Positions 22,227 through 30,199 of a stretch of 45,420 nt of DNA are shown here, piece by piece (within the stretch, counting starts at the first letter, position 1; the number at the start of each line of letters is the position of its first letter). The translations under genes and the position numbers were made by a program. Source of the stretch: Phycisphaerae bacterium (GTDB taxonomy: Bacteria > Planctomycetota > Phycisphaerae > Phycisphaerales > SM1A02); NCBI GenBank assembly GCA_002709295.1, contig PAQL01000030.1, forward strand, positions 1 to 45,420, in the 5' to 3' direction. Under the pieces are notes generated by a model. That model searched no databases, was not told the origin of the DNA, and saw nothing but the letters and a program-made list of their open reading frames with translations.

Positions 22227-24125
22227 TCAGCGGCACTGTCCGAAGGCACCCAGCAGCAGACCGAGATCCGCGGAGTCGACCGTGCCGTTCCGGTCCAGGT
22301 CGGCGATGGACCGGGGAGCGCCCCACTCCCCGAGCATCAGGCCGATGTCCGCACTGTCCACGACCCGGTCGAAGTTCAGGTCTCCGAGGCAGTCCAGTTC
22401 CACGACCCGGTCGTCGATGTCGAGATCGGTGGAATCGATCAGGTCCTCGAGATCCGGATTCCGGTTGCTGGTTGATCGCGCCACGGCGATCCGTCGGCCC
22501 GCGGTGGTTCCATCGAGAGCGTGTCTGCCGTTGCGTTCGAATCCGTTCGCTCCGACCCGGTAGGCCTCGACCAGACCGTTCCGGTCGACCATGCACAGAG
22601 TGTCGAGGTCGTCCACCGCGATGTCGTTCCAGTCGCCGTCGCGGGGAACCGGAATCCAGAGACGCTGGAATCCCGCATCGGTGATCTGCATCGGGTTCAC
22701 GGTTCCATCACTGAGGAGGAAGAGGCGTCCACCTGGGAGCATGTCGATCGTAGAGTCGGCGAGGACGAGGGCGTCGTCGGGAAGCGGAAGCTCGACGACG
22801 AACGGTCCGTTCGGCCCCTGGTTGACGGCCGCGACCATCTCCATCTCCGGGATCAGCACGTGGACGATGCCGTTCTCGATCGCGATCGAGCTTCCCTCTC
22901 CGGGGAGTCCGATCATCGAGAGCAGCTCGCCGGTGTCCCAGTTCAGGGTTGCCAGCCGGTCGCCTCCCACCACGTGAAGACGTCGCTGCTGGTCGAAGGC
23001 CAGATCGGTCGCACCCCTCCAGCCCCCGGCCCGGAGCCGGATTTCCTCGTGGTTCCCGCCCTCGGCCATCGCCCGGGCGGTGCGGATGATCCTGCCGTCC
23101 ACGATCGATGCGATGGTCAGGTCGGACGGGCCGAACGCCACTCGACTGGGAACGCCGGGCATCGCGTAGGCGTGTTCCCTCACCGCCAGCTCCGACCAGA
23201 GGATTCCGGAGGGCGTGAGTCGGAGGAGCGATGCGGTGAAATCGTCCCAGGTGTAGCACGCCTTGGGGGCGATCGAGAGATAGCCCTCGAGGATGCGCAT
23301 CCGCGACTCGTCGCCGCTGGTGTAGACGGGGTTCAACTGATCGACGGTCACATCGTTTCCGTTGATTCTGGTCGCCTGCCGCTCGACGTCGAACCAGTGG
23401 GTGGCGAACTCGGACTGCGAGGTGCCGCTGTCGCCGGTCCACGGGTTGCGAAGGCCGAGCTTGATCAGGCCGCCGCCGGCGATCGCTCGATTCACGGCTT
23501 CGAAGTGTCCTCCGCGCCGCTGATTGGAGACCCATCGACCACTGCTGTCGTGGTCGCCGGCCCAACGGCCGTAGAGCATCAGTCCGACCGCCTGATCCCG
23601 CCATCCGCGGTAGGCGATCTCCGCGGTGTCGGGCGCGTATCCGTCTGCAGGGCTCCACAGTGAGTTGCGCACCGTGAACCGATCTCCGATCCGATCGACG
23701 AGTTCGTCATGAAGCCTGCTCTGGCTCACGCCGCAGGAAGTCCCGCTCGCGCCCGAGCTCGTCCCGGTCGACGTGCCGATGGTGGAGAGGAGGTTCGAGA
23801 TGTTGCTGTAGCTGCCACTGTTGTACCAGGACACGAACGGAATGCCCGGATCGACGTCGGGATAGCCGTGAGTGGCGACGTAGCCGAGGAGATCGCTGGT
23901 GGATGCGGGGCCGCAGTAGCAGACGCCGTCGTTCGGAAGATCGCCGGTGCGGATCTGATCGAAGTCGGGCATGTCCTGCACGATGAATGCGAAGGTGTCG
24001 CGATCCACGTAGTTCGTGAAGGCGATGTCGGCCCCGGCATCGATCTGGGTCGTGGCGAAGGCGGCGAGAATCGCGGTGGCCCGGAGGCCGTGGAGGGTGC
24101 CGGGTCGAAGAGTGCGAGACATCAT
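22227..24125 (-). CDS. Exported papain/C39-like cysteine-peptidase-fold protein with two dockerin-like repeats
   Basis: A 632-residue protein with a signal peptide (TAILAAFATTQIDAGA). The N-terminal domain has DGVCYCGPASTSDLLGYV (candidate nucleophile Cys71, with Cys69 nearby), GGHFEAVN (His207) and LRNPWTG (Asn227). This Cys-His-Asn order, and the CGPAS and RNPW contexts, match C39/papain-like peptidases or inactive relatives. Residues ~330-560 look like a beta-propeller (repeated FGPSDLTIAS-, LDTLCMVDRNG-type blades). The tail (22230-22385) has two dockerin-like units, DLNFDRVVDSADIGLML and DLDRNGTVDSADLGLLL. ATG 24125 has GAGAGGA just upstream. Activity and target are unknown. Confidence 0.72.
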   Translation of the reverse strand: MMSRTLRPGTLHGLRATAILAAFATTQIDAGADIAFTNYVDRDTFAFIVQDMPDFDQIRTGDLPNDGVCYCGPASTSDLLGYVATHGYPDVDPGIPFVSWYNSGSYSNISNLLSTIGTSTGTSSGASGTSCGVSQSRLHDELVDRIGDRFTVRNSLWSPADGYAPDTAEIAYRGWRDQAVGLMLYGRWAGDHDSSGRWVSNQRRGGHFEAVNRAIAGGGLIKLGLRNPWTGDSGTSQSEFATHWFDVERQATRINGNDVTVDQLNPVYTSGDESRMRILEGYLSIAPKACYTWDDFTASLLRLTPSGILWSELAVREHAYAMPGVPSRVAFGPSDLTIASIVDGRIIRTARAMAEGGNHEEIRLRAGGWRGATDLAFDQQRRLHVVGGDRLATLNWDTGELLSMIGLPGEGSSIAIENGIVHVLIPEMEMVAAVNQGPNGPFVVELPLPDDALVLADSTIDMLPGGRLFLLSDGTVNPMQITDAGFQRLWIPVPRDGDWNDIAVDDLDTLCMVDRNGLVEAYRVGANGFERNGRHALDGTTAGRRIAVARSTSNRNPDLEDLIDSTDLDIDDRVVELDCLGDLNFDRVVDSADIGLMLGEWGAPRSIADLDRNGTVDSADLGLLLGAFGQCR

Positions 24126-24254
24126 GGAATCCTCTCGTGCGTTGGCGGCCCCCCGGTCGCCGGACATGGGTTTTCCGCCCCGAAAGGGCGGTCAATCGAC
24201 TTCCGGACAGTCGACGGATTCCTCACACTTCGAGTTCAAGATTTCTGCAGGAGC

Positions 24255-24260
24255 TAGACT
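24255..24260 (+). promoter_or_regulatory. Candidate -10 box for the riboswitch-thiC transcript
   Basis: TAGACT ends 4 nt before helix P1 of the TPP riboswitch, so a transcript would start at or just inside P1. A good -35 hexamer is not evident at 16-18 nt spacing. Confidence 0.4.
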
Positions 24261-24264
24261 CTCA

Positions 24265-24355
24265 GGACCACGCGGGGCGTCCCGGACCCGGATCCGGAAC
24301 TGAGAAGCACCCGTCGAACCTGATCCGGCTCGTACCGGCGGAGGGAACGTGGTCC
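24265..24355 (+). ncRNA. TPP (thiamin pyrophosphate) riboswitch upstream of thiC
   Basis: The aptamer is nearly complete by eye. P1 is GGACCACG (24265-24272) with CGTGGTCC (24348-24355), perfectly complementary. The pyrimidine-sensing core CTGAGA is at 24300-24305, and the GAACCTGATC element is at 24316-24325. The pyrophosphate-sensing GGCGGAGGGAA comes near 24337-24347. These are the conserved THI-box elements in the right order. It lies on the strand of thiC, 77 nt before its proposed start, and would reduce expression when TPP is abundant. Confidence 0.95.
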
Positions 24356-24432
24356 GAGGCACTGCTGTGCCTCGCCCTCCGTGCATGGGACGAGGCCATC
24401 GAAAGGCCCTTTTCAGGGCCGGGAGTCCCACG
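24355..24432 (+). promoter_or_regulatory. Expression platform of the TPP riboswitch
   Basis: Right after P1 comes CGAGGCAC-TGCT-GTGCCTCG (24355-24374), an 8-bp hairpin that shares base 24355 with P1. Then GGCCCT-tttc-AGGGCC (24405-24420) sits directly before a GGGAG (24421-24425), and TGGGAC (24386-24391) can pair with GTCCCA (24425-24430). These nested helices can hide or free the ribosome-binding site. No T-run follows, so control of translation looks more likely than termination. Confidence 0.55.
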
Positions 24433-26295
24433 TTGATCACCCCCAAGCCAGATGCCGCCTGGACCCTGCCCTCACATGGTGCTCACGATCCGGCCACCGT
24501 GCCGACCGGTACCACCCCGGGGTCCTTCGCCAACCGCGCCGACATCGGAGGGCCTCGGTCCTTCAGTTCGCCCGACACGCCGGGGATGCCGGAGCCGAGC
24601 GATAGGACCGCATGGGACTTTCTTCCCGAGGGCTGGACCATCGAGCCCGCTCCGGATCACCTGACCGGATGCGGCGGTCACAACCAGTCGTCGATCGGCG
24701 AGTTCATCCGCTGCGCCGCTCCCGAGGGATTCGAGGCGGTCACCCAGCTCGAGTCCGCGCGTCTGGGCGTGATCACTCCGCAGATGCGACGGGTCGCGGA
24801 GCGGGAGGGCCACCTGACGCCGGAACAGGTTCGTGACGAGGTCGCTTCCGGCCGGTTGGTGATCCCCGCCAACGTGAATCACCTCAAGCACAATCTCGAT
24901 CCAATGGCCATCGGTCGTGCCTCGAAGACCAAGATCAACGCCAACATGGGCGCCTCCCCGGTGTCGAGCTCGATGGACGAGGAGATCGACAAGCTCAAGT
25001 GGGCCGAGCGATGGTCGGCGGACACCGTGATGGATCTCTCCACCGGCGGAGATCTCGATGCCACCCGGGAAGCGATCATCAAGAACTCGACGGTCCCGAT
25101 CGGGACGGTTCCGATCTACTCGATGATCATCGGGCGCAAGCTCGAGGACCTCGATGAAGAGGTGATCATCGAGACGCTCGAGCACCAGGCGAAGCAGGGC
25201 GTCGACTACTTCACGGTGCATGCCGGAGTGCGCAAGGCTCACCTGCCGCTGGTCAAGGATCGAGTCATCGGCATCGTCAGTCGCGGCGGTTCGCTGCTGG
25301 CCAAGTGGATGCTGACCCACGACAAGGAGAACCCCGCCTACACCGGCTGGGAACGGATCTGCGGCGTCCTGCGGGAGCACGATGTCACCTTCTCCATCGG
25401 GGACGGACTCCGTCCGGGGGGCCTTGCGGATGCCACCGACGCCGCCCAGCTGGCCGAGCTGGAGACCCTCGGCGAGCTGACCGAGCGCGCCTGGCGATGC
25501 GGGGTCCAGGTGATGATCGAGGGGCCGGGCCACGTCCCCTTCGACCAGGTCGAGTTCAACATGAAGTTGCAGCGCACCCTCTGTCACGGAGCCCCCTTCT
25601 ACGTGCTGGGCCCGCTGGTGACCGACATGTTCCCGGGATACGACCACATCACCTCCTGCATCGGAGCGACCGCCGCCGCGTATCACGGGGCGTCCATGCT
25701 CTGCTACGTCACGCCGAAGGAGCATCTCGGCCTTCCCAAGCGGGACGACGTCAAGCAGGGATGCGTCGCGTATCGCATCGCGGCCCATGCCGCCGACGTC
25801 GCGCTGGGGATCCCGGGCACCAGGAACCAGGACGACGAACTCACCAAGGCCAGGGCCGCCCTGAACTGGCAGAAGCACTTCGATCTCTCCTTCGACCCGG
25901 ACACCGCTCGTGCGTATCACGACGAGGACCTTGATGTCGACACGGACTTCTGCGCGATGTGCGGTCACGACTGGTGCAGCGTCCGGATCTCCAAGGAGAT
26001 CCAGGAGTTCGCCAGCGGCAAGGCCGACGGATTCGACCGAGGTCGTTCGGTTCGTTCCGACGCACTGACTCCCGAACAGCGGGAGATCCTCGAGAAGCGA
26101 GGAGTGCTCTCCCCCGACGAGATCCACGCCCTCGCCAGCAAGACCAAGAAGAAGGTCGCCAACGACGACGGCAAGGCGTCATGCCATTCCGACTACGTGG
26201 ATCCCGATGCCGCCCGTGAGATCCAGGGCGAGCAACTCGTGCAGTTGAACACCGCACCGGCGCACAATCTCCCCAGTCACGATCCCTTGATCTGA
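24433..26295 (+). CDS. thiC: Phosphomethylpyrimidine synthase (HMP-P synthase)
   Basis: This radical-SAM enzyme converts 5-aminoimidazole ribotide to HMP-P in thiamin synthesis. The body matches the family throughout: [42 protein letters not shown] and [10 protein letters not shown]. The C-terminal iron-sulfur motif CAMCGHDWC (CX2CX4C) is intact. The start is uncertain. ORF sequence extends back into the riboswitch, but TTG at 24433 has GGGAG 7 nt upstream and gives 620 residues. The in-frame ATG at 24586 would give 569 residues and lacks a good ribosome-binding site. The first ~60 residues are Pro/Ser/Thr-rich and unlike the core. The gene is controlled by the TPP riboswitch and followed by a glycosyltransferase gene. 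Confidence 0.95.
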   Translation: MITPKPDAAWTLPSHGAHDPATVPTGTTPGSFANRADIGGPRSFSSPDTPGMPEPSDRTAWDFLPEGWTIEPAPDHLTGCGGHNQSSIGEFIRCAAPEGFEAVTQLESARLGVITPQMRRVAEREGHLTPEQVRDEVASGRLVIPANVNHLKHNLDPMAIGRASKTKINANMGASPVSSSMDEEIDKLKWAERWSADTVMDLSTGGDLDATREAIIKNSTVPIGTVPIYSMIIGRKLEDLDEEVIIETLEHQAKQGVDYFTVHAGVRKAHLPLVKDRVIGIVSRGGSLLAKWMLTHDKENPAYTGWERICGVLREHDVTFSIGDGLRPGGLADATDAAQLAELETLGELTERAWRCGVQVMIEGPGHVPFDQVEFNMKLQRTLCHGAPFYVLGPLVTDMFPGYDHITSCIGATAAAYHGASMLCYVTPKEHLGLPKRDDVKQGCVAYRIAAHAADVALGIPGTRNQDDELTKARAALNWQKHFDLSFDPDTARAYHDEDLDVDTDFCAMCGHDWCSVRISKEIQEFASGKADGFDRGRSVRSDALTPEQREILEKRGVLSPDEIHALASKTKKKVANDDGKASCHSDYVDPDAAREIQGEQLVQLNTAPAHNLPSHDPLI

Positions 26296-26320
26296 CACAT
26301 CGGAGGCATCCGATCGCTGC

Positions 26321-27373
26321 ATGACGGAGTCGACCGGACAATGTTCCAGTGATTTTCCCGGATCGGATCCACCACCGACCAGTTCGGTGGTCATCGCGGC
26401 CTACAACTCCGCGCATCTCCTCGGTCGGACGCTTGATTCGATCGGGGCCCAGACGGTCCCTCCCGACGAGGTGATCGTGGTCGATGACGGCAGCCGGGAC
26501 GAGACCGCCGCGATCGCCGAGGCCCATCCCGCCGCCACCCGCGTGGTCTCGCAGTCCAATGGGGGGATGTGCCATGCCCGCAACACGGGCATCGAACTCT
26601 CCGTCGGCGAACTGATCTTCGTCGTCGACAGCGACGATCTCTGGCATCCCGAATACGTCGAGCGGATGGTCCGGATGATGGTCGACCACCCCGGTGCCTC
26701 GATGGGGTTCGCCCGCTATCTCCCCTGGCAGCATCCGGTGGAGGAACCTGCGCCGTTCGAGGACCGGCTCGAGGAGACCGTGCGTCTGCATGATCTCGAG
26801 AGCTACACCTCGTTGATGCTGGCCGGGCTTCCGGTGCTGCCGAGTTTCCACGTGGCCAGACGGGAGGCGCTTCTCCGACTCGGGGACCGTCCGTATCGGG
26901 AGCAGCAGATCCAGGGGGAGGCGGCCTACATGTTCGCACTCCTCGCGACGATGGGATCGGTGGTGGAGCATGTCGCGCCTCTGGGGCGCTATCGGATGCA
27001 TGCGAATGCGGTGACCGGTGACGAGATCGATGCCGCGATCAGGGTCGAGCCCTGCATCGACGATCTTCGGGCCGCCGCCCACGGCGGCCTCGGCCTCGGC
27101 CTCGAGCTGGACACCGCTCGGAGGCGGATCATCGACCGCCATGCCGCCGACTGGTATCGACGATGCGGACGGCGACTCGGTGGGGGCGGGAAACGGGCCT
27201 CCGGAAGGCGGCAGTTTCTCAAGGCCGCCCGGATCGGGGATCTCCGGGCCGCGGCCTTCTGGGCGGCGAGCTTCGTCCCCGGCCTCTCGAGGCGGGTCTG
27301 GATGAACGGCTGGCGACCGGAAACCGTCCGTCGGGAGGCTGGAACCGAGGCATGGTCCCTTCCGGATCGATGA
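26321..27373 (+). CDS. Glycosyltransferase family 2
   Basis: A 350-residue GT-A fold enzyme. The nucleotide-sugar site starts at SVVIAAYNSAHLLGRTLDSI, followed by VIVVDDGSRDET, NGGMCHARNTGI and the metal-binding DXD-like VVDSDDLW. There is no clear transmembrane anchor; the C-terminal ~90 residues are basic, with a hydrophobic stretch (AAFWAASFVPGLS) that could lie at the membrane. Donor and acceptor sugars cannot be predicted. The gene starts 25 nt after thiC on the same strand and may be read through from it, which need not mean a shared function. The nearest GGAGG is 14 nt before the ATG, rather far. Confidence 0.88.
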   Translation: MTESTGQCSSDFPGSDPPPTSSVVIAAYNSAHLLGRTLDSIGAQTVPPDEVIVVDDGSRDETAAIAEAHPAATRVVSQSNGGMCHARNTGIELSVGELIFVVDSDDLWHPEYVERMVRMMVDHPGASMGFARYLPWQHPVEEPAPFEDRLEETVRLHDLESYTSLMLAGLPVLPSFHVARREALLRLGDRPYREQQIQGEAAYMFALLATMGSVVEHVAPLGRYRMHANAVTGDEIDAAIRVEPCIDDLRAAAHGGLGLGLELDTARRRIIDRHAADWYRRCGRRLGGGGKRASGRRQFLKAARIGDLRAAAFWAASFVPGLSRRVWMNGWRPETVRREAGTEAWSLPDR

Positions 27374-27438
27374 TCAGCGAAGAAGTCTCCCGACCGCGGT
27401 TTCGAATCGCGGCCCGGCCCGGTAGGTTGGATGCCGTG

Positions 27439-27867
27439 ATGAACAGCCAGTCACCCCCGAATGCCGACCCGCGAGATCGTCGCCCCGAGGTCTCGAAGAC
27501 CCCGGGGATCGTCGACGTCCCGGATCAGGGAGTGGGTCTCCTCGAACTTCCCGAGATGCGGTTCCAGGAGCACTACGTCTGGCTGATCTTCGTGGGCAGT
27601 CTGGACATCATGCTCACCTGGGTGATCCTGCGAAACGGCGGCGAGGAGGTCAATCCGGTCGCGAAGCTGGTCATCGACGCCTGGGGTCTCAATGGGGCGA
27701 TCGCCTTCAAGTTCGCCCTCACCCTGTTCGTGATCATCGCCTGCGAGGCGATCGCCCGGGTTCGCCCGCTGACCGCCCTGATCCTGATCTGGTTCGGCGT
27801 GCTGATCAGCTCGTTCCCGCCGGTCTGGTCGGTGTTCCTTCTCGCGATGCATGCGGGAGAGCAGTAG
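27439..27867 (+). CDS. DUF5658-type small membrane protein
   Basis: A 142-residue protein with three predicted membrane segments. They are around YVWLIFVGSLDIMLTWVIL, AFKFALTLFVIIACEAIA and ALILIWFGVLISSFPPVWSV. The pattern LDIMLTWVILRNGGEEVNPVA, an Asp in the first helix followed by EE.NP, is the hallmark of DUF5658, a family without known function. The first 40 residues are soluble and Pro-rich. ATG 27439 fits the domain; longer in-frame starts run through the glycosyltransferase gene. It converges with the Xaa-Pro peptidase gene 31 nt downstream. Confidence 0.78.
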   Translation: MNSQSPPNADPRDRRPEVSKTPGIVDVPDQGVGLLELPEMRFQEHYVWLIFVGSLDIMLTWVILRNGGEEVNPVAKLVIDAWGLNGAIAFKFALTLFVIIACEAIARVRPLTALILIWFGVLISSFPPVWSVFLLAMHAGEQ

Positions 27868-27897
27868 AGACCCCGCGTCCACGGCACGGACATCGGA

Positions 27898-29136
27898 TCA
27901 GGAACGATCGGCCATCGCCTTCTGGATCGCGGCGACGGTCCTGGGGATTCCTCGAGTCAGGTTCACCGGACCGTTCTTCGTGACGAGGATGTCGTCCTCG
28001 ATGCGAACGCCGAATTTCTCGTCCGGGAGGTAGATACCGGGCTCGATCGTGATCACGGCGCCGTCCTTCAAGGGACCCTCCGGAGTGATGTCGTGCACTT
28101 CGAGGCCGAGGTGGTGTCCGATCCCGTGGATGAAGGTGTCTCCGTATCCCGCCTTCACGATGATGTCGCGGGCCGCCTTGTCGATCTTCGCGAAGGTCGT
28201 TCCCACCCGGGTCGCCTTGATGGAGGCCTCGAGGGCCTTGAGCACCAGGTTGTAGATCTCCTTCTGGCGGGGGCTGAACCTGCCGGAGGCGGGGATCGTG
28301 CGGGTGACGTCGGCGGTGTATCCGCCGTAGTCGGCACCGGAGTCGATCACGATCAGATCGTTCTCGCCGATGGGGGCGTTGTTGGCGACGTAATGCAGGA
28401 CGGTGCCGTTGAGTCCCGCGCCCACGATGGTGTTGTACCCGGGCCCGCGGGAACCATGGCTTCGATATCCATGCTCCAGCTCCTCCATCACGTCCCACTC
28501 GCTCATGCCGGGCCTGACGGTCCGGAGCATCGAGTCGTAGGCCACTCGCGAGATCTCGGCGGCTTCGGCGAGCATCCTCTGCTCGGCCTTGCTCTTCACC
28601 GATCGCATCTTCGCAAGCACGTCGGCCCGGTCCACGATCTCCACACCCGGGTACCGCTCCTGAAGCTGACGGAATACCGCGAGATCGGGGGAGACCGGCT
28701 GGCCCAGCCAGGCCAGCGGGTGCAGGCACGCGCATGAACGAGTGCGGTTCATGCAGCCATCGATGACCCGGGCGAGTCGAGGCACTCTGAAGATCTGGGC
28801 GATGCCGTACTTCCGTCGAAGCGGTGACGCGATCTCGTCTCGAAGACCGTCCCACTTCTCCACCTCCGGATCGAGGGGACGAAGGAACAGCGTCGACTGC
28901 CGGCCCTCCGGAGCGGTGGGATCGAGGAGAAGCATGGCTCCCGGTTCGTCGACGATTCCGGTCAGGTATTCGAAGTGCGGGTGCGGGCGGTACTTCTCAT
29001 GCAGATCGGCGTCGGCGGCCCCGGCATGAACGAGTCCGATCGACTTCCCGAGGGAGGCAAGGACCTTCTTGCGGCGCTTTTCATGTTCGGCGACCGGGAT
29101 CGCGGGAGTCTTGAGGGCGGGGGGCTTCGCAGGCAT
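27898..29136 (-). CDS. Xaa-Pro aminopeptidase (M24 family)
   Basis: A 412-residue aminopeptidase P-like enzyme that removes N-terminal residues preceding proline. The N-terminal domain (to about residue 165) has the usual PHFEYLTGI block. The pita-bread catalytic domain shows all metal ligands in order: DSGADYGGYTADVTRT (two Asp), HGIGHHLGLEVHD (His), TIEPGIY (Glu) and RIEDDILVT (Glu). The ATG at 29136 has AAGGAAG 5 nt upstream, and a TATCTT box at 29166-29171 would give a leader of about 20 nt. It shares orientation with the phenylalanine hydroxylase gene, which lies upstream after a 117-nt gap. Confidence 0.93.
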   Translation of the reverse strand: MPAKPPALKTPAIPVAEHEKRRKKVLASLGKSIGLVHAGAADADLHEKYRPHPHFEYLTGIVDEPGAMLLLDPTAPEGRQSTLFLRPLDPEVEKWDGLRDEIASPLRRKYGIAQIFRVPRLARVIDGCMNRTRSCACLHPLAWLGQPVSPDLAVFRQLQERYPGVEIVDRADVLAKMRSVKSKAEQRMLAEAAEISRVAYDSMLRTVRPGMSEWDVMEELEHGYRSHGSRGPGYNTIVGAGLNGTVLHYVANNAPIGENDLIVIDSGADYGGYTADVTRTIPASGRFSPRQKEIYNLVLKALEASIKATRVGTTFAKIDKAARDIIVKAGYGDTFIHGIGHHLGLEVHDITPEGPLKDGAVITIEPGIYLPDEKFGVRIEDDILVTKNGPVNLTRGIPRTVAAIQKAMADRS

Positions 29137-29165
29137 CGATGCTTCCTTGGTTGGTGAGGGCCACG

Positions 29166-29171
29166 AAGATA
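29166..29171 (-). promoter_or_regulatory. Candidate -10 box for the Xaa-Pro aminopeptidase gene
   Basis: TATCTT lies 29 nt before the ATG. Unlike the leaderless candidates, this gene has a ribosome-binding site (AAGGAAG), which fits a short normal leader. Confidence 0.35.
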
Positions 29172-29253
29172 GCGGAACCCATGGATCGCGGGGTCCGATC
29201 GGCACGGGGCACCGGGGCCCATGGCGTGCCTTCAAGCCTTCCCGACTGCCGGT

Positions 29254-30105
29254 TCAGGCCGAGGTCGGTTCGCCGTTCTTCTCGAGGATCCGGTTCGCGT
29301 ACTCGTTCATGGCGTCGCGAAGCTGATCGAAGGAGTCGAGGACGTAGAGGATCGGCTGGTAGTGATCGATCTCGAAATCCGTGTTGCACACGGTGTCCAG
29401 GTCGAAGGGCCGGCGTTCCACATCGGCGCTCTCGAGGGCGTGCTTGCTCTCACCCGGCGAGGAGATGAGTCCCGAACCGTAGAGCTTGAGCTGGTCGTTC
29501 TCTCGAATCAGTCCGAATTCCACGGTGAACCAGAAGAGCCTCGCCAGTCGCGTGGTGTCGACCTCGTCGGTCGCGGTGAGTGCGGCTCGCCCGTAGGTCT
29601 GGAGGAAGTCCGCGAACACCGGATCGGCGTGCAGCGGCACGTGTCCGAAGACGTCGTGGAAGATGTCCGGCTCGGGCAGGTAGTCGATGGACTTCATCGG
29701 ACGGATCACGATCGTGGTCGGGAAGTCGCGTTGGGCGAGGCAGGCGAAGAAGGCCTTCGCGGGCAGGTATCCCGGGACCGCACGGCTCTGCCAGCCGGTG
29801 AGCTTCTCGAGGAAGCGATTGATCGACTGCGAGCCCTCGAGATGGGGGATGTGGTCGCGAACGAGATTGATCGCCCGCGCCCCGTTCAGATACACGTCGG
29901 AGGCCCGACTCTCGAGGAACTCCATCTGTCGGTCGTAGAGGATCCGCCAGGTCTCCTGGTTCTCCTCGCTGTAGCCCTCGTAGCGCTGGTCGATGTACAT
30001 CTTCGCGGGATCGTCGAATCCCGCGGTGCCGAAGGCGTTGGCGTACTCCTGGGCTTCCCGGGCCTGCCCGTCTTCGATCATCGCGCTGTTGAGGCTCTGG
30101 TTCAT
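29254..30105 (-). CDS. phhA: Phenylalanine 4-hydroxylase
   Basis: A 283-residue catalytic-domain-only aromatic amino acid hydroxylase, the typical bacterial form without an ACT domain. It converts phenylalanine to tyrosine with tetrahydropterin and O2. The iron ligands are in FHDVFGHVPL (two His) and FTVEFGL (Glu). The pterin/substrate region GYLPAKAFFACLAQRDFPTT and the LYGSGLISSPGE loop are also present. ATG 30105 places the domain start (HIPHLEG further in) in normal register; the longer ORF is Arg-rich. No pterin recycling gene is in the window. It may be co-transcribed with the flanking dehydrogenase and peptidase genes. Confidence 0.93.
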   Translation of the reverse strand: MNQSLNSAMIEDGQAREAQEYANAFGTAGFDDPAKMYIDQRYEGYSEENQETWRILYDRQMEFLESRASDVYLNGARAINLVRDHIPHLEGSQSINRFLEKLTGWQSRAVPGYLPAKAFFACLAQRDFPTTIVIRPMKSIDYLPEPDIFHDVFGHVPLHADPVFADFLQTYGRAALTATDEVDTTRLARLFWFTVEFGLIRENDQLKLYGSGLISSPGESKHALESADVERRPFDLDTVCNTDFEIDHYQPILYVLDSFDQLRDAMNEYANRILEKNGEPTSA

Positions 30106-30199
30106 GGGCCATCCATTCCTGGTGGTCGATCGATTCCGCGACCCCGCCGATGACGCAGGGCGCTCGGCACATGATACGCCCGGAATCCGGAACGGCAGG

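Noticed and set aside
24472-26127. 551-residue minus-strand frame over thiC
   Set aside because: Shadow of thiC, which is unmistakable on the plus strand and preceded by its riboswitch.
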